The position numbers and the translations under genes are program-made. This document shows, piece after piece, positions 8,505 to 17,068 of a DNA stretch of 64,000 nt. The stretch's first letter is position 1, and the number at the start of each line of letters is the position of its first letter. The notes below the pieces were generated by a model. The model was given only the letters and a program-made list of their open reading frames with translations, ran no database searches and was not told the origin of the DNA. The stretch covers positions 30,358 through 94,357 of the forward strand of contig NZ_WBMS02000040.1 of NCBI RefSeq assembly GCF_008923205.2. The letters run 5' to 3'. Source of the stretch: Actinomadura physcomitrii. Its GTDB lineage: Bacteria > Actinomycetota > Actinomycetes > Streptosporangiales > Streptosporangiaceae.

Positions 8505-10999
8505 AGGCCGTCGTGATGGCGGGTGGCGAGGGGACGCGGCTGCGTCCGATGACCGCCAACCAGCCCAAGCCGCTGCTGCCGCTCGTCAACCGGCCGATCA
8601 TGGAGCACGTGCTGCGGCTGCTGAAGCGGCACGGGTTCAGCGAGACCGTCGTGACGGTGCAGTTCCTGGCGGCGCTGATCCGCAACTACTTCGGCGACGG
8701 CGAGGAGCTCGGCATGTCGCTGAGCTACGCGACCGAGGAGGTGCCGCTCGGCACCGCGGGCAGCGTGAAGAACGCCGAGGCGGCGCTGCGCGACGACCGG
8801 TTCCTGGTGATCTCCGGGGACGCGCTGACCGACATCGACCTGACCGACATGGTGCGCTTCCACGAGCGCAACGGCGCCCTCGTCACGATCGGGCTGAAGC
8901 GGGTGCCGAACCCGCTGGAGTTCGGGATCATCATCGTGGACGACGAGGGCCGCATCCAGCGGTTCCTGGAGAAGCCGACGTGGGGCCAGGTGTTCTCCGA
9001 CACCGTCAACACCGGCATCTACGTGATGGAGCCGGAGGTGCTCGACCACGTCGCGGCGGGCGAGTCCGTCGACTGGTCCGGCGACGTGTTCCCCAAGCTT
9101 CTGGCGGAGGGCGCGCCCCTGTACGGGTACGTGGCCGACTGCTACTGGGAGGACGTCGGCACCCACGAGAGCTACCTGAAGGCGCAGGCCGACATGCTGT
9201 CCGGGCAGGTCGGCATCGAGCTGGACGGCTTCGAGATGTCCCCGGGGGTCTGGGTCGCCGAGGGCGCCGAGGTCGACGCCGAGGCCGTGCTGAAGGGCCC
9301 GCTGTACATCGGCGACTACGCCAAGGTCGAGGCCGGTGTGGAGCTGCGCGAGTACACGGTGCTCGGCAGCAACGTCGTGGTGAAGGAGGGCGCGTTCCTG
9401 CACCGCGCGATCGTCCACGACAACGTGTTCGTCGCGCCGTCGACGAACCTGCGCGGCTGCGTCGTCGGCAAGAACACCGACATCATGGCGGGCGCCCGCG
9501 TCGAGGAGGGCGCGATCGTCGGGGACGAGTGCGTCATCGAGGCGGAGGCGTACGTCTCCAGCGGCGTGAAGGTGTACCCGTTCAAGACGATCGAGGCGGG
9601 CGCGGTCGTCAACACCAGCGTGATCTGGGAGTCGCGCGGGCAGCGCAACCTGTTCGGCCCGCGCGGGGTGTCCGGCCTGGTCAACGTGGAGATCACGCCG
9701 GAGCTGGCGGTGCGGCTGGCCAGCGCGTACGCGACGACGCTGAAGAAGGGCACCACGGTCGTCACCGGGCGGGACGTCTCGCGCGCCGCCCGCACGCTCA
9801 AGCGCGCGGTGATCAGCGCGCTGACCGCCAGCGCGATCAACGTGCAGGACCTGGAGGCGACGCCGCTGACGGTCGCCCGGTTCGAGACGGGCCGGGAGGA
9901 CTGCGCGGGCGGCATCTACATCCGCACCACCTACGGCGAGACCCAGGGCGTCGACATCATCTTCCTCGACCCCGACGGCGCGGACCTGTCGCAGGCCGCG
10001 CAGCGCAAGCTGGAGCGGGTGTTCGGCCGGCAGGAGTACCGGCGCGCGTTCCCCGGCGAGATCGCCGAGCTGACCTACCCGCCGCGCGTGGTGGAGACCT
10101 ATACCCGCGACCTGCTGGACCGCATCGACATCAGCGGCGTCCGCGAGGCCGGGCTGAAGATCGTGCTGGACTGCGCGGGCGGCGTCGCGTCGCTGGTGCT
10201 GCCGAGCCTGCTCGGCCGGGTCGGGGTGGAGGTGCTGACCCGCAACAATGCGCTGGACGAGGCGAACCCGACCGAGACGCTGCCCGAGCGGATGCGCGAC
10301 CTGGAGCGGCTCGGCGCGCTGGTGTCGTCGTCGCGGGCCGCGTTCGGCGTCCGGTTCGACCCGGTCGGCGAGCGGATCTCGCTGGTGGACGAGAACGGCG
10401 AGCTGGTCGCCGACGACCGGGCGCTGCTGGTGATGCTGGACCTGGTCGCGGCGGAGCGGCGCGGCGGGCGGGTCGCGCTGCCGGTGACGACGACCCGGGT
10501 CGCCGAGCAGGTCTGCCGGTTCCACGGCGTCCAGGTGGAGTGGACGTCGACCTCGCAGGACGTGCTCACCAAGGCCGCCGGGCATCCCGACGTGGTGTTC
10601 GCGGGGGACGGGCGGGGCGGGTTCCTGATGCCGGAGTTCAGCGGCACCGTGGACGGGATCGCCGCGTTCGTCCGGCTGGTCGGGCTCGTCGCGCGGACGC
10701 GGCTGACGCTGTCGCAGATCGACCGGCGGATCCCGGTCGCGCATTTGCTGCGCCGGTCCGTTCCGACGCCGTGGGCGGCGAAGGGGAGCGTCATGCGGCA
10801 CGTCGTGGAGGCCGCGGGGAGCCGCACCCTCGACACCACCGACGGCGTTCGCGTGGTGGAGGACGACGGCGGCTGGGTGCTCGTCCTGCCCGACCCGGCG
10901 GAGGCGGTCACGCACCTGTGGGCGGAGGGGCCGGACGCGGACGCCGCGCAGGAACTGCTGGAGGAGTGGGCCGTCGTCGTGGAGCGCGCGGGCTCCTAG
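8501..10999 (+). CDS. Sugar-1-phosphate nucleotidyltransferase fused to phosphomannomutase-like domain
   Basis: The 832-residue protein has three parts. Residues 1-235 form a nucleotidyltransferase with the GGEGTRLRPMT loop at 8-18, typical of mannose-1-phosphate guanylyltransferases. Residues 245-370 form a left-handed beta-helix with hexapeptide repeats. Residues 385-832 are a phosphohexomutase-like region. In the mutase part the phosphoserine loop (TASHNP in active enzymes) is replaced by RTTYGE around 475-480, and the metal loop DGDxDR is reduced to FDPVGER near 620, so the domain is probably catalytically dead. Such fusions are annotated as mannose-1-phosphate guanyltransferases in actinobacteria. 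It is coupled to the upstream phosphatidyltransferase, which suggests a role in envelope glycolipids (inference). Confidence 0.9.
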   Translation: MKAVVMAGGEGTRLRPMTANQPKPLLPLVNRPIMEHVLRLLKRHGFSETVVTVQFLAALIRNYFGDGEELGMSLSYATEEVPLGTAGSVKNAEAALRDDRFLVISGDALTDIDLTDMVRFHERNGALVTIGLKRVPNPLEFGIIIVDDEGRIQRFLEKPTWGQVFSDTVNTGIYVMEPEVLDHVAAGESVDWSGDVFPKLLAEGAPLYGYVADCYWEDVGTHESYLKAQADMLSGQVGIELDGFEMSPGVWVAEGAEVDAEAVLKGPLYIGDYAKVEAGVELREYTVLGSNVVVKEGAFLHRAIVHDNVFVAPSTNLRGCVVGKNTDIMAGARVEEGAIVGDECVIEAEAYVSSGVKVYPFKTIEAGAVVNTSVIWESRGQRNLFGPRGVSGLVNVEITPELAVRLASAYATTLKKGTTVVTGRDVSRAARTLKRAVISALTASAINVQDLEATPLTVARFETGREDCAGGIYIRTTYGETQGVDIIFLDPDGADLSQAAQRKLERVFGRQEYRRAFPGEIAELTYPPRVVETYTRDLLDRIDISGVREAGLKIVLDCAGGVASLVLPSLLGRVGVEVLTRNNALDEANPTETLPERMRDLERLGALVSSSRAAFGVRFDPVGERISLVDENGELVADDRALLVMLDLVAAERRGGRVALPVTTTRVAEQVCRFHGVQVEWTSTSQDVLTKAAGHPDVVFAGDGRGGFLMPEFSGTVDGIAAFVRLVGLVARTRLTLSQIDRRIPVAHLLRRSVPTPWAAKGSVMRHVVEAAGSRTLDTTDGVRVVEDDGGWVLVLPDPAEAVTHLWAEGPDADAAQELLEEWAVVVERAGS

Positions 11000-11043
11000 C
11001 GGCGCGCGGGCTCCTGGCTTCGCGCGGGCTCGCGGGCGCGGGG

Positions 11044-12480
11044 TCAGCAGCGTTCGCGCGGCCTGAGGCCCCTGGCGTCGGGTTCGCGGTCGCCGTAGGT
11101 CTCCTGCAGGAAGCGGACGAGGCGCTCGACGTCGGCGACGTTGGAGACCAGGCCGAGCGACGCGCGGACGGCGCCGCCGCTCGGCAGGTGGAGCAGGTCG
11201 AGGTACTCGTCGAGGTTCCGCATGCCGCGGCGCAGGGTCCGCCGGTCGCGCAGGGCCCGCTCGGAGATGCGGAAGGCGCCCTCCCCGGCGCCCGGGTTGC
11301 AGAAGCAGCCGGTGCGGACGGAGATCCCGGCGGCGGCGGTGTCGCGGGCGATGATCCGCTCGTCCACGATCCGGCCCCGACTGTCCAGCACGTTGAACGC
11401 GACGGTGCCGCCGCGCCGGTCCGTTCCGGCCGGCCCGTACACCCGGACCATGGGGGAGCCCTCGGCGTGCCGGAGCCCGGCCAGGCGGTGCAGCAGCCAG
11501 GAGGTGAGGCGGGCGACCCGGCGGTGGATCAGGTCGATGCCGATGTCCTCGATCCAGCGGATGCCGAACTCCACGTCCGGGATCGACAGGAAGTTCAGGG
11601 TGCCGTCCTCGAACGCGGTCTCGTCGCGGGCGAGGACGTGCCAGCCGCCGAGCGCGCTGACCGCCTGGATCGTGCCGCCCGCGAACCAGGGGCGGCGCAG
11701 CCGGGCGAGCGCCGCGCGGCGGGCGACGAGGGCGCCGACGCCGGTGGGGTAGCCGAACACCTTGTACCAGCTCACCGGGACGAAGTCGGGCCGCGTCCGG
11801 CCGAGGTCCAGGCGGTTCGCGGGGACGAACGCGGCCGCGTCCAGCAGCACGTCGTACCCGCGCGCGTGCGCGAGGGCGATCCACTCCAGGGGGTGCTGGA
11901 CGCCGGTGAAGTTGCTCTGCGCCGGGTAGACGAGCAGCCCGCGGCGGCGGCCGAGGGCGCCGCGCAGGTCGTCCTCGGGGACGCGCAGGTCCGCTCCGCG
12001 GACGGGCACGCCGACGACCTGCGCGCCGCGCGCGCGGGCGAACTCGCGGATCCCGTTCACCGAGTTGTGGTTGTCTCCGGTGAGGACGAGCCGGGACCCG
12101 CGCCCGAACGGGTAGGCCTCGCCGACGAGCCGGCACGCGCCGGTCGCGTTGGCGGTGAAGACCACCGCGTACTCGTCGGGGGAGGCGTTGAAGAACCGGA
12201 GGATCGCCGCGCGGGTCCGTTCGACCAGCTCGGTGGACGCGCTGGACGTCGGGTTCTCCGAGTGCGGGTTGCCGTAGCAGTGCCCGGCGAGCCGCCGGGC
12301 GTGCGCGCGGATCTGCGCGTCGGCCGCCACGCCCGCCCCGGTGTAGTCGAGGTAGGCCTGGCCGTCGAGATGGCGGTACTCGGCGGCCCTCAGCTCGTCC
12401 AGCCGGCCCGTCGAGGCGTACTCGGCGTCGGTGCCGGGCGTGGCCCCCGCCGCCCAGGAATCGGTTGAGGCGGACATCAT
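11044..12480 (-). CDS. Class V aminotransferase, cysteine-desulfurase/MoCo-sulfurase-like
   Basis: A PLP enzyme of about 478 residues. The Schiff-base lysine is in the SWYKVFGYPTG segment (about residue 240), and the C-terminal GCFCNPG motif with its cysteines resembles the N-terminal domain of molybdenum-cofactor sulfurases. It may move sulfur from cysteine to an acceptor, but the target is unknown and no MOSC domain is attached. The start is uncertain. ATG 12480 has GGGGGTG at short spacing. ATG 12504 touches a perfect AGGAGG with no spacing, so I prefer 12480. Confidence 0.8.
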   Translation of the reverse strand: MMSASTDSWAAGATPGTDAEYASTGRLDELRAAEYRHLDGQAYLDYTGAGVAADAQIRAHARRLAGHCYGNPHSENPTSSASTELVERTRAAILRFFNASPDEYAVVFTANATGACRLVGEAYPFGRGSRLVLTGDNHNSVNGIREFARARGAQVVGVPVRGADLRVPEDDLRGALGRRRGLLVYPAQSNFTGVQHPLEWIALAHARGYDVLLDAAAFVPANRLDLGRTRPDFVPVSWYKVFGYPTGVGALVARRAALARLRRPWFAGGTIQAVSALGGWHVLARDETAFEDGTLNFLSIPDVEFGIRWIEDIGIDLIHRRVARLTSWLLHRLAGLRHAEGSPMVRVYGPAGTDRRGGTVAFNVLDSRGRIVDERIIARDTAAAGISVRTGCFCNPGAGEGAFRISERALRDRRTLRRGMRNLDEYLDLLHLPSGGAVRASLGLVSNVADVERLVRFLQETYGDREPDARGLRPRERC

Positions 12481-12563
12481 GCACCCCCGCGTACAAAGCC
12501 GCATCCTCCTCTAAGAACGGTCCAAAATCGGAGAACGGCTTGCAAGGGGATGTTCTGACCTTT

Positions 12564-14213
12564 TCAGGACGAGATGGCTGTGTTTGGGGATGCTCCGGCG
12601 GCCCCGCGGGACGCTCCGTCCGCGGCCCGCCGGGTGCGCCGGGCGAGGACGGCGGCCGTCCCCGCCAGGAAGAGCGCCGCGAACCCGGCCAGGATCGCCC
12701 AGTCGGCGCCCACGGCCCGGGAGAACGTGTCCCCGTACGAGGCCAGCAGCGGCGGCCCGAGCGGCGACCGGCCCGACGCCCACAGCCGGCCGACGCCGAG
12801 GCTGTGCCCGAGGCCCTCGAACGCCCACCGGTTCGACATCGCACAGCTCAGCCACCGGCCCGGCGCCGCCATCACCGGGACGGGCAGGATCGCGCCGACG
12901 AACAGCACCTGCGGGAAGCACAGCATCGGCAGGGCCATCGTCGCCTGCGCCGGGTCGGTCACCGCCGCCGACACCAGCAGCCCGAGCGCCAGCGCCGCCA
13001 CCGAGCACAGCAGCAGCGTGGCGAGCAGCTCCCCGTACGTCCGCCAGCCCGCCGCCGGGAGCCGGTCCAGCCCGCGCAGGACCCCGAGCATCAGTGCGTC
13101 CACCGCGGCCAGCAGCGGCAGCAGCACGGCCGCCTTCGCCAGCACGTACGGCCCGATCCGCAGCCCGGTGAGCCGCTCCCGCCGCAGCACCGGCAGCTCG
13201 GTGCAGATCTGCAGCAGCCCGTAGGTCAGCCCGAAGAAGAACCCGCCGAACGCGATCCAGAAGAGGATCATCACGGTCGCGCTCGGGCTCGGCGACTCCG
13301 GCGCGAAGGCGCCCGGCCGGAACAGCACCGCGAACATCGCCAGCACCATCAGCGGCGATCCCGCCAGCACCGCGAGGGTCAGCCGGTTCCCGGTCAGCAG
13401 GTCCAGGTTCCGCCGGGTCAGCAGCGCCCACTGCCGCAGCGCCCCGACGCCCGCGCCCGCCGCCGCCTCCTCGCGCCCGGGACGGCGGAACCGGTTCCCC
13501 CAGTCGGGCTCGGCCGCGCCCGCGAGCCGCAGGTAGATGCCGTCGACCGCGGCGGCCCCGAACTCCTCCAGCGCCTCCCCGGGCGGGCCGTGGAACGCCA
13601 GCCGCCCGTCCGGCGCCAGCACCGCCACCCGGTCGCACACCGCGACGTCGGGCGGGTTGTGCGTCGTCATGACGACGGTCGTCCCCGCGTCGGCGAGGCC
13701 GCGCAGCAGCCCCATCAGGCCGGCGGCGGTGGCCGGGTCGAGGCCCGAGGTCGGCTCGTCGAGGAAGAACACCCGCGGCCGCGTCAGCATCTCGACCGCG
13801 ATGCTCGCCCGCTTGCGCTCGCCGCCGCTCAGCCGCCCGACGCGCCGCCCCGCCAGGCCGGTGAGGGCCAGCGCGTCCAGGACCTCGTCCACCGCCCTCT
13901 CGGCGTCCTCCGGCGGCGTGCCGGCGGGCAGCCGCAGGCCCGCCGCGTACCGCAGGGTGCGCCGGAGCGGCAGCTCCTTGTGGACGATGTCGTCCTGCGG
14001 CACGTACCCGAGCGGCCCCCCGCCGCCCGCGCGGCGCACCTCGCCCTCGGCGGGCGGCCGCACCCCCGCGATCGCCTCCAGCAGCGTCGTCTTCCCGGCG
14101 CCGCTGCCCCCGATGATCGCCACGAGCTCGCCGGAGCCGATCGTCAGCGACACGTCCCGCAGCGTGCGGCGCCCGCCGTCCAGCCGCTGCCCGACCCCGC
14201 GCACCTCGATCAC
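12564..14213 (-). CDS. ABCG-type ABC transporter, ATPase fused to ABC-2 permease
   Basis: A 549-residue half-transporter. The ATPase comes first, with Walker A GGSGAGKTT near residue 35, signature LSGGERKR near 128 and Walker B with FFLDEPTSGLD near 150. It is followed by an ABC-2 membrane domain with six predicted helices from about residue 270. The order NBD-TMD is that of the ABCG/White family, which usually works as a dimer in export of hydrophobic compounds. The cargo is unknown. It lies downstream of a MocR-like gene remnant and interrupts the otherwise conserved pgsA-DUF881 gene order. Confidence 0.92.
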   Translation of the reverse strand: MIEVRGVGQRLDGGRRTLRDVSLTIGSGELVAIIGGSGAGKTTLLEAIAGVRPPAEGEVRRAGGGGPLGYVPQDDIVHKELPLRRTLRYAAGLRLPAGTPPEDAERAVDEVLDALALTGLAGRRVGRLSGGERKRASIAVEMLTRPRVFFLDEPTSGLDPATAAGLMGLLRGLADAGTTVVMTTHNPPDVAVCDRVAVLAPDGRLAFHGPPGEALEEFGAAAVDGIYLRLAGAAEPDWGNRFRRPGREEAAAGAGVGALRQWALLTRRNLDLLTGNRLTLAVLAGSPLMVLAMFAVLFRPGAFAPESPSPSATVMILFWIAFGGFFFGLTYGLLQICTELPVLRRERLTGLRIGPYVLAKAAVLLPLLAAVDALMLGVLRGLDRLPAAGWRTYGELLATLLLCSVAALALGLLVSAAVTDPAQATMALPMLCFPQVLFVGAILPVPVMAAPGRWLSCAMSNRWAFEGLGHSLGVGRLWASGRSPLGPPLLASYGDTFSRAVGADWAILAGFAALFLAGTAAVLARRTRRAADGASRGAAGASPNTAISS

Positions 14214-14318
14214 GTCACGCCCCCATCCCCTCCGGAGGGCGCGTCCGCCCCCAGAAGAACATGAACGACGCCGGGGCCCGGAGTCCAGAGGCGGATCCCG
14301 GCCGGCCCCGGCGGGCCG

Positions 14319-14560
14319 TCAGGAGACGGGGGCGTCGTCGGGCGGGCCGCCCGCGATCTCGGCCAGCACGTCCAGGGCGCCGGCGAGGACGTCCGCCGGC
14401 GGCGACGCCAGGCCGAACCGCACCGCCCGCGGCGCCGCCGCGCCGCCCACCACGAACGCGGCGGCGGGCGTGACGGCGATGCCGCGCCGGGCCGCCGCCG
14501 CCACGCCGTCCGCATCGGCCTCGACCGCACCCGCGCCGCCGCCGCGTAGCGGCGCGCCGG
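14319..14560 (-). pseudogene. Remnant of MocR/PdxR-type regulator C-terminus
   Basis: The minus-strand frame ending at 14319 reads through segments ARRGIAVTPAAAFVV and VRFGLASPP. These match the end of the aminotransferase-like domain of MocR/PdxR regulators, where ARGVAVTPG and LRLSLGAPP are typical. The frame has no credible start and upstream sequence quickly loses similarity. A GTG at 14504 gives only 61 codons. I interpret it as a decayed gene, probably truncated when the flanking ABC transporter or DUF881 locus was rearranged. Confidence 0.6.
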
Positions 14561-14598
14561 ACCCGGTCCGATTTGGCGGGCCTTGCCATCATGGTCCG

Positions 14599-15486
14599 GT
14601 GATCGAACGACGGCGGGGACCCGGCGAAACCGGCCGGGCGGGCGGATGGCGGCGTCCGGACGCCTCCATGTCCCTGCTGGCGGACCTGTTCTCCGGCAAG
14701 CTGCTCGACCCCGGCTACGCCGAGGCCGCGGCGCGGCGCGCGGCGTCCGGCGGCCGGACCCGCCCGCGCGGGAGGCGGGCGCCGGCGGGCGCCGTCCTGG
14801 CGGTCCTGGTGGCGATCGGCGTCCTCATCGCCGTCGCCGGCGTCCAGGTGCGCCGCAGCGAACCCGTGGCGGCCAAGGAGCGCGCCCGGCTCATCGACCA
14901 GATCCACGCCCGCAGCGGCGAGGCGGGCGAGCTGCAGCGCCGCCTCGACGCGCTGCGCGCCGACACCGGCCGGGAACGGGCCGGCGCGCTCGAGCGCAGC
15001 GCCGCGGGACGCCGGGTCCGGCGCGACCTCGCCGCGCGGGCCGCCGCCGCGGCCGCCGAGCCCGCCTTCGGCCCCGGGCTCGTCGTCACCGTCGGCGACG
15101 CGCCCGGCGACGGCGCCGGGGACCCCGCCGGCCGGGTCTATGATCAGGACCTCCAGGTGCTGGTCAACGGGCTCTGGGCGGCCGGGGCCACCGCCATCGG
15201 GATCAACGGGCGGCGGCTCACCCCGGTCACCGCGATCCGCACCGCGGGGGAGGCGATCCTCGTCGACTACCGCCCGCTGACCGGGCCGTACGAGGTGACC
15301 GCCCTCGGCGACCCGGACCGCGTGCGGGACGCGTTCACCGGCTCCGCCGCCGACCGCAGGCTGCGCGCCCTCCAGGACCGGTACCGCATCCGGTACGAGA
15401 CGCGCACCACGTCCGGCGCGCGGCTGCCCCCGGCCGGCGCGTTCCGCCTGCGGTACGCCGCGCCGGCCCCCGGAGCCGGCGGGTGA
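14599..15486 (+). CDS. DUF881 family protein (first copy)
   Basis: A 295-residue protein with one membrane helix at about residues 65-82 (AVLAVLVAIGVLIAVAG), a coiled segment at 95-150 and the extracellular DUF881 domain with GLVVTVGDAP, VLVNGLW and AIGINGRR. It corresponds to Rv1823 in the Rv1822-Rv1832 gene order. DUF881 proteins resemble the divisome-associated YlxW/YlxX class and are thought to act at the envelope. The GTG start is weakly supported; an internal ATG at 14668 begins MSLLADLFSGK, which is the conserved family N-terminus, so the extra 23 residues may not be translated. Confidence 0.88.
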   Translation: MIERRRGPGETGRAGGWRRPDASMSLLADLFSGKLLDPGYAEAAARRAASGGRTRPRGRRAPAGAVLAVLVAIGVLIAVAGVQVRRSEPVAAKERARLIDQIHARSGEAGELQRRLDALRADTGRERAGALERSAAGRRVRRDLAARAAAAAAEPAFGPGLVVTVGDAPGDGAGDPAGRVYDQDLQVLVNGLWAAGATAIGINGRRLTPVTAIRTAGEAILVDYRPLTGPYEVTALGDPDRVRDAFTGSAADRRLRALQDRYRIRYETRTTSGARLPPAGAFRLRYAAPAPGAGG

Positions 15487-15490
15487 CGCG

Positions 15491-15688
15491 GTGACGACCT
15501 GGGCGGCGACGGGCACGGAACGGGAGAGCACGGAACAGGTGGGCACGCAACAGGTGGGCACGCAACAGGTGGGCACGCAACAGGTCGGCACGCAACAGGT
15601 CGGCACGCAACAGGTCGGCACGCAACAGGTCGGCACGCAACAGGTCGGCACGCAACAAATCGGCACGCAACAAATCGGCGGGGCATGA
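15491..15688 (+). CDS. Small repeat ORF, VGTQQ pentapeptides
   Basis: This 65-codon frame starts with GTG four bases after the first DUF881 stop and ends in ATGA shared with the small basic protein start, so it fills the gap between two conserved genes in a coupled arrangement. After about 16 residues it consists of eight VGTQQ units, one IGTQQ and a final IGGA. It is low in hydrophobics and has no known domain. It may be a real coupled peptide or simply a translatable minisatellite that keeps ribosomes moving to the next gene. I do not recognise a family. Confidence 0.4.
   Translation: MTTWAATGTERESTEQVGTQQVGTQQVGTQQVGTQQVGTQQVGTQQVGTQQVGTQQIGTQQIGGA
15536..15680. repeat. 15-bp minisatellite, about nine units
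   Basis: Tandem direct repeats of GTSGGCACGCAACAG with period 15. Early units carry GTGGGC, middle units GTCGGC and the last units AATCGGC, so variants are grouped in blocks as expected from slippage or unequal crossing-over. The period preserves every reading frame. Confidence 0.95.
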
Positions 15689-16017
15689 TCGCGCTGATCG
15701 GGCTGGTGGTCGGCGTGGGGCTCGGCCTCGCGCTGCACCCGGACGTCCCGCTGTGGCTCCAGCCCTACCTGCCCATCGCCATCGTCGCGGCGCTCGACGC
15801 CATGTTCGGCGGCGTCCGGGCCCGGCTCGAGGGGATCTTCGACGAGAAGGTGTTCGTCGTGTCGTTCCTCAGCAACACCGTCATCGCGGCGCTGATCGTC
15901 TTCCTCGGCGACGAGCTGGGCGTCGGCTCCCAGCTGTCCACCGGCGTCGTGGTCGTCCTCGGCATCCGGATCTTCTCCAACGCGGCGGGCATCCGCCGGA
16001 AGCTGTTCGGCGCATGA
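15685..16017 (+). CDS. sbp: Small basic family protein Sbp (DUF1290)
   Basis: A 110-residue membrane protein with three hydrophobic segments, at about residues 1-18, 25-42 and 60-95, and a positively charged tail (GIRRKLFGA). It belongs to the DUF1290 small basic family, encoded beside DUF881 genes in actinobacteria and next to division genes in Bacillus. Its start overlaps the repeat ORF (ATGA) and its stop overlaps the next DUF881 gene (ATGA), so translation is tightly coupled. It corresponds to Rv1824. Confidence 0.95.
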   Translation: MIALIGLVVGVGLGLALHPDVPLWLQPYLPIAIVAALDAMFGGVRARLEGIFDEKVFVVSFLSNTVIAALIVFLGDELGVGSQLSTGVVVVLGIRIFSNAAGIRRKLFGA

Positions 16018-16763
16018 GCCGCGACGACCCCCGCGAGGACCCCCGCGAGGACGACGCCCGCGAGGAGGCCGCGGAGGCGGCGGCGCCGGCCCTCACCGGG
16101 GTGATGGCGCTGCTGCGCCCCAGAGCGAGCTGGGGGCAGCTCATCGGCGGGCTGCTGTGCGTCCTCGTCGGCTTCGCGGTGGCCGTGCAGGTCCGCTCCA
16201 CCAAGCGCGACACCACGTTCGCCACCGCCCGGCAGGACGAGCTCGTCGGCACCCTGGCCGATCTGGGCCGGAGGTCCGAGCGGCTCCGGGGCGACATCCG
16301 CGACCTCGAGCGCACCAAGGCCGAGCTGCAGCGCGACGCCCGCGGCGGAGCCGCCCTGGAGGAGGCCCGCAAGCGCGCCACCGCCTACGGGCTCCTGGCG
16401 GGCACGCTCCCCGCCGAAGGGCCCGGCATCCAGATGGTCGTGCGTGACCCGCGCGGCGGCGTCCGCGCCGGCGGCCTCCTGGACGCGCTGGAGGAGCTGC
16501 GCGACGCCGGCGCCGAGGTCGTCCAGGTCAACGAGGTCCGCGCCGGTGTCGACACCTACTTCGTCGACGCCCGCGACGGCGTCCGGGCCGACGGCCGCAC
16601 GCTGCGCGCCCCGTACACGTTCCTGGCCATCGGGGACCCGCACACCATGGCCACCGCGCTCGGCATCCCGGGCGGCGTCGTGCGGACGCTGCAGGCCGCC
16701 GGCGCCACCGTCTCGATCACCCCGCGCGCGAAAGTGACCGTGAGCGCGATACGGTCTCCGTAG
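16014..16763 (+). CDS. DUF881 family protein (second copy)
   Basis: A 249-residue protein. An acidic N-terminus (repeated DPRED) precedes a single membrane helix at about 42-62. A coiled segment follows, then the DUF881 domain with GPGIQMVVRDP, GLLDALEELRDAGAEVVQVN and a YTFLAIGDP core. It is the second DUF881 protein flanking sbp, as in Rv1823-Rv1825. The two copies probably act together with Sbp at the membrane (inference from constant co-occurrence). The gene that normally follows, gcvH, is absent. Confidence 0.93.
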   Translation: MSRDDPREDPREDDAREEAAEAAAPALTGVMALLRPRASWGQLIGGLLCVLVGFAVAVQVRSTKRDTTFATARQDELVGTLADLGRRSERLRGDIRDLERTKAELQRDARGGAALEEARKRATAYGLLAGTLPAEGPGIQMVVRDPRGGVRAGGLLDALEELRDAGAEVVQVNEVRAGVDTYFVDARDGVRADGRTLRAPYTFLAIGDPHTMATALGIPGGVVRTLQAAGATVSITPRAKVTVSAIRSP

Positions 16764-17068
16764 AGGGAACGGGGGGAGCGGTGAACGGCCGTCCGGGACG
16801 TCGCCGTCGGCGCCGTCCGCGCGGCGGCGTAGACCGGCGATCATCGGCGAAGGTACCGTGGTGCGGTCGGTTCACCGTTCCGGTTGACCCCTCGGGCAAT
16901 ACCCGCGTAAGTTGCGGCGACCGTCGCGTGCGCGGGCGGTGAGCAGGACCGTGGTCGGGGGCGGGTCCCCGGCGTGGGTTGGGTGAAGGATGCGCGTGGC
17001 GCAGGCGGCTCCCGCGGCAAGCGGGCGGCCGCGGGCGGCGCGCCGATGGTAGGAGGCCGAGCCGATCT
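16764..17068. other. Spacer where gcvH would be expected
   Basis: This 305-bp stretch lies between the second DUF881 gene and the FHA gene. No lipoyl-domain frame (ESVKA-type motif) is visible on either strand. It contains the promoter at 16884-16913 and otherwise GC-rich sequence without recognisable structure. Confidence 0.7.
16884..16913 (+). promoter_or_regulatory. Promoter of the FHA (GarA-like) gene
   Basis: TTGACC and TAAGTT are separated by 18 bp, a good match to the principal sigma consensus. The predicted start lies about 150 bp before the FHA gene ATG. Confidence 0.6.

Noticed and set aside
7721..12844. 1,707-codon minus-strand frame
   Set aside because: It overlaps the convincingly coded pgsA-like, nucleotidyltransferase and aminotransferase genes and reads as arginine/proline-rich nonsense. 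It is caused by the lack of A+T-rich stop codons.
12465..14264. Long plus-strand frame opposite the ABC transporter
   Set aside because: A high-GC shadow of the transporter frame with biased composition and no domain.
15335..15673. Minus-strand pentapeptide-repeat protein (LLRAD repeats)
   Set aside because: It is antisense to the conserved DUF881 3' end and continues into arginine-rich non-family sequence. The plus frame has the start and stop coupling.
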